DNA from: Emydura subglobosa
Taxonomy: Eukaryota > Chordata > Testudines > Chelidae
Assembly (NCBI GenBank): GCA_007922225.1
Contig: ML680098.1
Location: 1,860,001 to 1,924,000 of the forward strand
Direction: 5' to 3'
Length of the DNA: 64,000 bases
In this document: positions 60,130 through 64,000 of the stretch, one piece after another
Layout of the letters: each line of letters opens with the position of its first letter
How positions within the stretch are numbered: position 1 is the first letter of the stretch
Made by a program: the position numbers and the translations under genes
Notes under the pieces: generated by a model
The model's input: the letters and a program-made list of their open reading frames with translations, nothing else
What the model was told of the DNA's origin: nothing
The model's database searches: none

Positions 60130-60285
60130 TCAAGTTGGGCACCCAAAATGAGCAAAGACTTGAAAACGTAGGTCAAAGTGATTTGCTCAAACTCATGCAG
60201 CAAGACAAGCGCATAGAAAAGAACAGAACCCAGGAGTCACGATGGCCAGGCCCTTCTTCTAACCACTAGTCAGCAATATTTCTCC
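60130..60285 (-). repeat. MIR SINE, reverse
   Basis: gtcaaagtgatttgctcaaa, catgcagcaagacaagcg, agaacccaggagtcacgatg and cttctaaccactagtcagca are the reverse complement of the MIR core and head. Confidence 0.65.
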
Positions 60286-61498
60286 CTACTTCTCCAGTAG
60301 CTCCAATCCCTAAATTAAAGTTACAGCAGTTTTAATGAAGATGAAACTATGCGTCTTCTGATCTGCTGACCAACTACTATTATTCTTCCTTTTCCTTTGA
60401 GTAGCCTGCCCAGCAAATTCACCCCTCCTCTTTTGACACAAAGTTAGGTGACGATTAGGTGCATCACAATATCTCTCTCCAAAGCAGGAGAGTACCTGAC
60501 TAACGTATTTTTGCTCACTGATCTCTTTTTTTATGGAAGAGTAGTAATGCTATTGTTCTAAATAGAACTGTGCTTGTTCCACTTTCCCTTGCATCTCAGA
60601 AAGTTTCAGAGCAGAGAAAGCCATCCCTTCGTCTCTCTCTTCTGCTTTTAGGGTTCATTCCAGTCACTCATCTTAAAAAGTTATTTTGCCATGTACATTC
60701 TGACACAGCACCCATTTTGTTTCCTGGCATTGTTAACAATTCAGTTTTGTACAGAGGCTCTTTAGGCATTTTAATTGATGGCTTCCTGGCTTTCGATAGT
60801 GTTTCTTTGTACAAACCTTACTTTTCCATATTTCCTTTCTGAGAATTTTTCTTTTGGCAGCTGGCACACTGAATGCCTGTCAAAGGCAATACTCTCCCCT
60901 ACATGGAGAAGGGGCTTTAAGTACACCACCTATTGCATAGACTTGCCACTTATAAACCTGAAAATCCCCCAAAGACCCTGTGAACCTAGATGTGGCCCAT
61001 TTAGCTATTACGTATGACTAATGCCTTTGTTTTCTGGTAGCACATCTTTATAGAGTTAGGACTCTGCAGGGAATTGAAGGCAAATGACTACCAGCCACAG
61101 ATTATAAGAAGAAGATGTGCACTCTGTACTCTCTAAGGGAGATTTGGCTTTTTGACCTTCGTGTATGGACAACACATACTATTTTGAAGAAGCAGCTTTA
61201 CTGACTTTGGTCACACAAGGCTACAATATATGTTCATAGTAGGCAGTAGTGAGCTCACTCATAGTACTGCAGATACCGAGGCCAAATTCTCCAGCCCATG
61301 CCAGCAACATAAATGGACTGGCTTACACACCCAGCTGACTATTCCTCCGGGCTGCCCAGTTCTAGGCCAGCCCCTTGCATTCCTTGGTATAGAAGTCATG
61401 GCTGGAGAACTTCTGTACTCTAGAAATCTTGAACTGCTGGAATGTAGATCAGTTGCAATTGGGCATAACTCAGAGCAGCCCTGAGGCTGCTGTATGGG
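60286..61498. other. Noncoding stretch
   Basis: No gene is seen. Open frames are under 92 codons and overlap each other. Confidence 0.5.
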
Positions 61499-62024
61499 GT
61501 GTTGGAGACTGAAATGGCTCCAGTTCAGCCCCACACCTGGTTCTGTCTAAGGGACCCTCTAGTCACCATCAAGTCTGGTCCTCCCTGTTCTTTACTGCAT
61601 TTCCCTGAGTCCTTTCCTAACCTGGCTCTCCCATCCTTCTCTGGGTCTGCCAGTTTCACCATTCCCTTCTCCCAGGGAGCAACTGCAGCCTACATATCTC
61701 TCCTGTCTCCAAACACTCCTCTCTCTTTCCAGAGAGTGACTGCAGCCTTTCCCTGCAGCCCCTTCTGTTTCCAGCTTCCTGGCTTTATAGGCTCCACCTG
61801 CTCCTGCACCACTGAAGCAGCTTGCAATCACATGTTACGGCAGCTAAGGAGTGAAAGTGCCTGGAGACTGAATTGTCCTGTCACCTTTACAGATAAAACA
61901 AGGTATGGGGGAACTTGTACTGCCACAGCCAATACCCTCTCTATTCTACTGTTGTCACCTCTCCTACTTGGTGTTTCTCCAGAAGCCCCAGCTCCTGGAG
62001 TCATAGGATTACTTCAGCCTTTTT

Positions 62025-62068
<44 letters not shown>

Positions 62069-62586
62069 ATTGTGGTAAACAGCCAGCTCCACCCTAGTGG
62101 GTCTCACACTTCTGCCCCTTGTAGTGGGCCAGGGAGGCCCCATCTTCCCAGGGAGGTACCTTGCTGTGGCTCCCTCCTGCCGGGTGGGGCCAAGGGTTCT
62201 CCCCTTCTCCATTCCTCTGGCTAGAGAGAAGCACCATCTCCTAGCCCAGGGGAAGTTTCTCCTCCAACTGCCACAAACCTTCTGGCAGCTTCCTTTGCCC
62301 CCCCCTTTAGGGAAGGCAGGGTTTACGTACACCTGGAGTCACCCTTCATTGGGTCCAAGTGACTCTAATTGCCCTGCAGTACTCTCTCCTCTGCTTGCAG
62401 AAGAAAGGGCTTTTGGCATTCTTGGGCTCACACCCAAGCCCTGGTATACCCTTTTGTGGCCATCTGGCCTGACTTACCACAATATGTATAATGTGTCTGG
62501 CCTTCAACTGTGCAGAGAAAAGCCAGAAGACTTGATCCCTAAAGGTTCAAAAAACAGAAGGCAAATAAAGATGCTGTCCCTGTGAC
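61499..62586 (+). mobile_element. Possible LTR-retroelement segment, upstream part
   Basis: A C/T-rich block with a plus-strand open frame (61499-62224, 241 codons) split by the (CA)n repeat. AATAAA is at 62564-62569, followed soon by ccctgtgaca. I associate phrases such as tttccagcttcctggcttta and tagtgggccagggaggcccc with turtle interspersed repeats. The open frame has no recognisable domain and is probably not a gene. Boundaries are uncertain, and an LTR is only one option. Confidence 0.35.
62027..62066 (+). repeat. (AC)20 microsatellite
   Basis: About twenty AC units interrupt the open frame and would encode only His/Thr. Confidence 0.95.
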
Positions 62587-63650
62587 ACTGGCAGACCAGG
62601 TGCCAGCTCATGCAAAGGTTCACAGGCCTCAACTGAATACTGATGAATACAGAGCTGAACTCAGTTTGTGTAACTCACCAGGCAGAAGAGAGAGAGATTA
62701 ATAGTGTAAAGTGCTGATCGCCAACGGAAGATGTTATGTCTGGACGACAAGGAAGTCTCATCGACACCAGACAGATTAGAGTGAAACATTAAAGAGGACA
62801 AAAGACTGTTATTTACTTCCTCCTATCCCCCATGAAGATGAATCTTGCAAGGAATTCCTCGCATCAGCTGAGTTTGCGTCTCAAAGCGGAAGGGGAAAGG
62901 GAACAAGGAGGAACTGTATCTTTATGCTGCTTGGCGTCTGGGGGTGCGGAGCAAGGATTATTAGGTATAAGAAAAGATCCCCAATGCTTAGCCTGGGTTA
63001 GCCCTAAAGGACATATAGAGCTTGCTTATCATAGCAGCTTTTAGTAGCTTGGAAACTTAAAATTATAACTCATTTGTGTATGTATGCTTAGCTGCTTTAA
63101 CCTGGTAAATAATGCTTTCATTTCTTTTTCTTTTGTAATATATCTTTAGATAGTTTATTATAGGACTGGCTACAAGCCTTGTCTTTGGTGTGAGATCTAA
63201 AGTGCAATTGGCTGGTCCTTTGGGACTGGAAGTCACCTGACTATTGCTGTAACCCTTGGTGTAAGGGACCATCTATCACAAAGGTACTGTCACCTGGGTG
63301 GCAAAACAGATCGAAGTACCCAAGGGGACTGTCTGTGCCTCTGTGTTAAAGCTGTTATAGTGCCTGAGGAATTTACATTTGATAATTGGTTGATGAAATC
63401 TAAGTATAGAACTCACAACCAGTTTGGGGTTTGTGCCCTGGTTCTTTCAGTTTGCCCTGAGGTTTGTACACATGCTGTTTGACAGCCCTGGCCTCCCAAA
63501 AACATTTTCCCTCTCCCAAATTCCTGATTTGTTAGTCAATCTTATGATTTCTATGGGCCTTGATTCGTGCTTTCTGAAATATGGGGCTGGCATGCCTGCC
63601 ATTCTCTCAATAAAATAAAGAATTCAACCTGCGTGCCCTGAAGACTTGAC
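62587..63650 (+). mobile_element. Probable retroelement-derived block
   Basis: Contains gaggcagaccagg-type text, a polypurine segment (gcggaaggggaaagggaaca, near 62886), a T-rich tract and a tandem polyadenylation signal (caataaaataaag, about 63608-63620). A segment including taggactggctacaagcc and ttggtgtgagatctaaagtg is familiar to me from turtle repeats. No protein frame survives, and no paired LTRs are visible within the window. Confidence 0.35.
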
Positions 63651-63695
63651 ACCTTTCACCAGAGCCGAATTCCTTTAGGGTGACTATTACACTAA

Positions 63696-63974
63696 GCCCT
63701 GGTCTACACTGACCTGGCAATTCGGTGGCATTCGATGGGAGTTACGCAAGCTACACTGTGTAGCTTGAGTAACTCCCATCAACTACTGTGCTTCCCTTCT
63801 GTGTGGCGTCTTCACTGCACCGCGCCAACGGGAACCAGCGCTACGCTACTTGAGAGGGTGGTTTACCAGTGTCGACTTCTGGATCGATTGAGCGGGTCTT
63901 CACTGACCGCTCAATCGATCCAGATGGGTCAATCTGATGGCAGCGACTTTGCCGCGGTCAGTATAGACGTACCC
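63696..63974. mobile_element. Harbinger MITE, 279 bp, TSD TAA
   Basis: The left end is GCCCTGGTCTACACTGACC and the reverse complement of the right end is GGGTACGTCTATACTGACC. TAA flanks both sides (63693-63695 and 63975-63977). It has two internal hairpins: 63734-63780 (gatgggagttacgcaagct mirrored) and 63878-63924 (tctggatcgattgagcgg mirrored). It is the best-preserved MITE in the window and encodes nothing real. Confidence 0.9.
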
Positions 63975-64000
63975 TAAGACATGTAAGTGGCGGGGGAAGG

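Noticed and set aside
61499..62224. 241-codon plus-strand open frame
   Set aside because: It passes through a (CA)20 microsatellite and repeat-like text. The residues are low-complexity and no domain is recognisable.

Overview
This is vertebrate nuclear DNA. There is no operon structure, no dense coding, and the window is full of microsatellites, homopolymer runs and decayed interspersed repeats. Several repeats match families I recall as abundant in turtle genomes: CR1 LINEs, Harbinger-type elements with TCTACACT ends, and short TA-flanked elements beginning GGGTGACCAGA. A turtle is my best guess. That rests on recall of repeat families and is an inference.

No intact protein-coding gene can be recognised. 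Almost all open frames are short chance frames or lie inside repeats. The only clearly protein-derived sequence is a dead 3.9-kb PIF/Harbinger DNA transposon (22272-26186) with a TGA target duplication. It carries a broken Myb/SANT-like gene on the plus strand and a broken DDE transposase on the minus strand, arranged tail to tail.

Layout. 1-12.4 kb: AT-rich unique-looking noncoding DNA with simple repeats. 12.4-13.2 kb: a CR1 LINE (minus) split by a Harbinger MITE. 14.2-15.2 kb: a C-rich tract, a short repeat and a candidate minus-strand exon (15138-15211). 16-22.3 kb: a cluster of MIR-like SINEs and MITEs, some nested. 22.3-26.2 kb: the Harbinger element. 26.2-42.3 kb: sparse noncoding DNA with a probable solo LTR near 28.3-29.1 kb. 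42.3-46.4 kb: increasing GC content leading to a CpG island (about 45.61-46.40 kb) with a TATA-like box, GC boxes, a full CRE and a strong splice donor. This is almost certainly a promoter, but I cannot name the gene. 46.4-64 kb: probably intron or intergenic DNA, with CR1, hAT, MIR and Harbinger insertions and possible LTR-retroelement sequence at 61.5-63.65 kb.

The likely picture is a large-intron or gene-desert neighbourhood around one CpG-island promoter, colonised by successive waves of CR1 and DNA transposons. I found no evidence of a novel molecular system. The most informative items are the nested insertions with exact target duplications, the two-gene Harbinger element, a CpG-rich hAT element with an internal tandem/inverted array, and the candidate exons.
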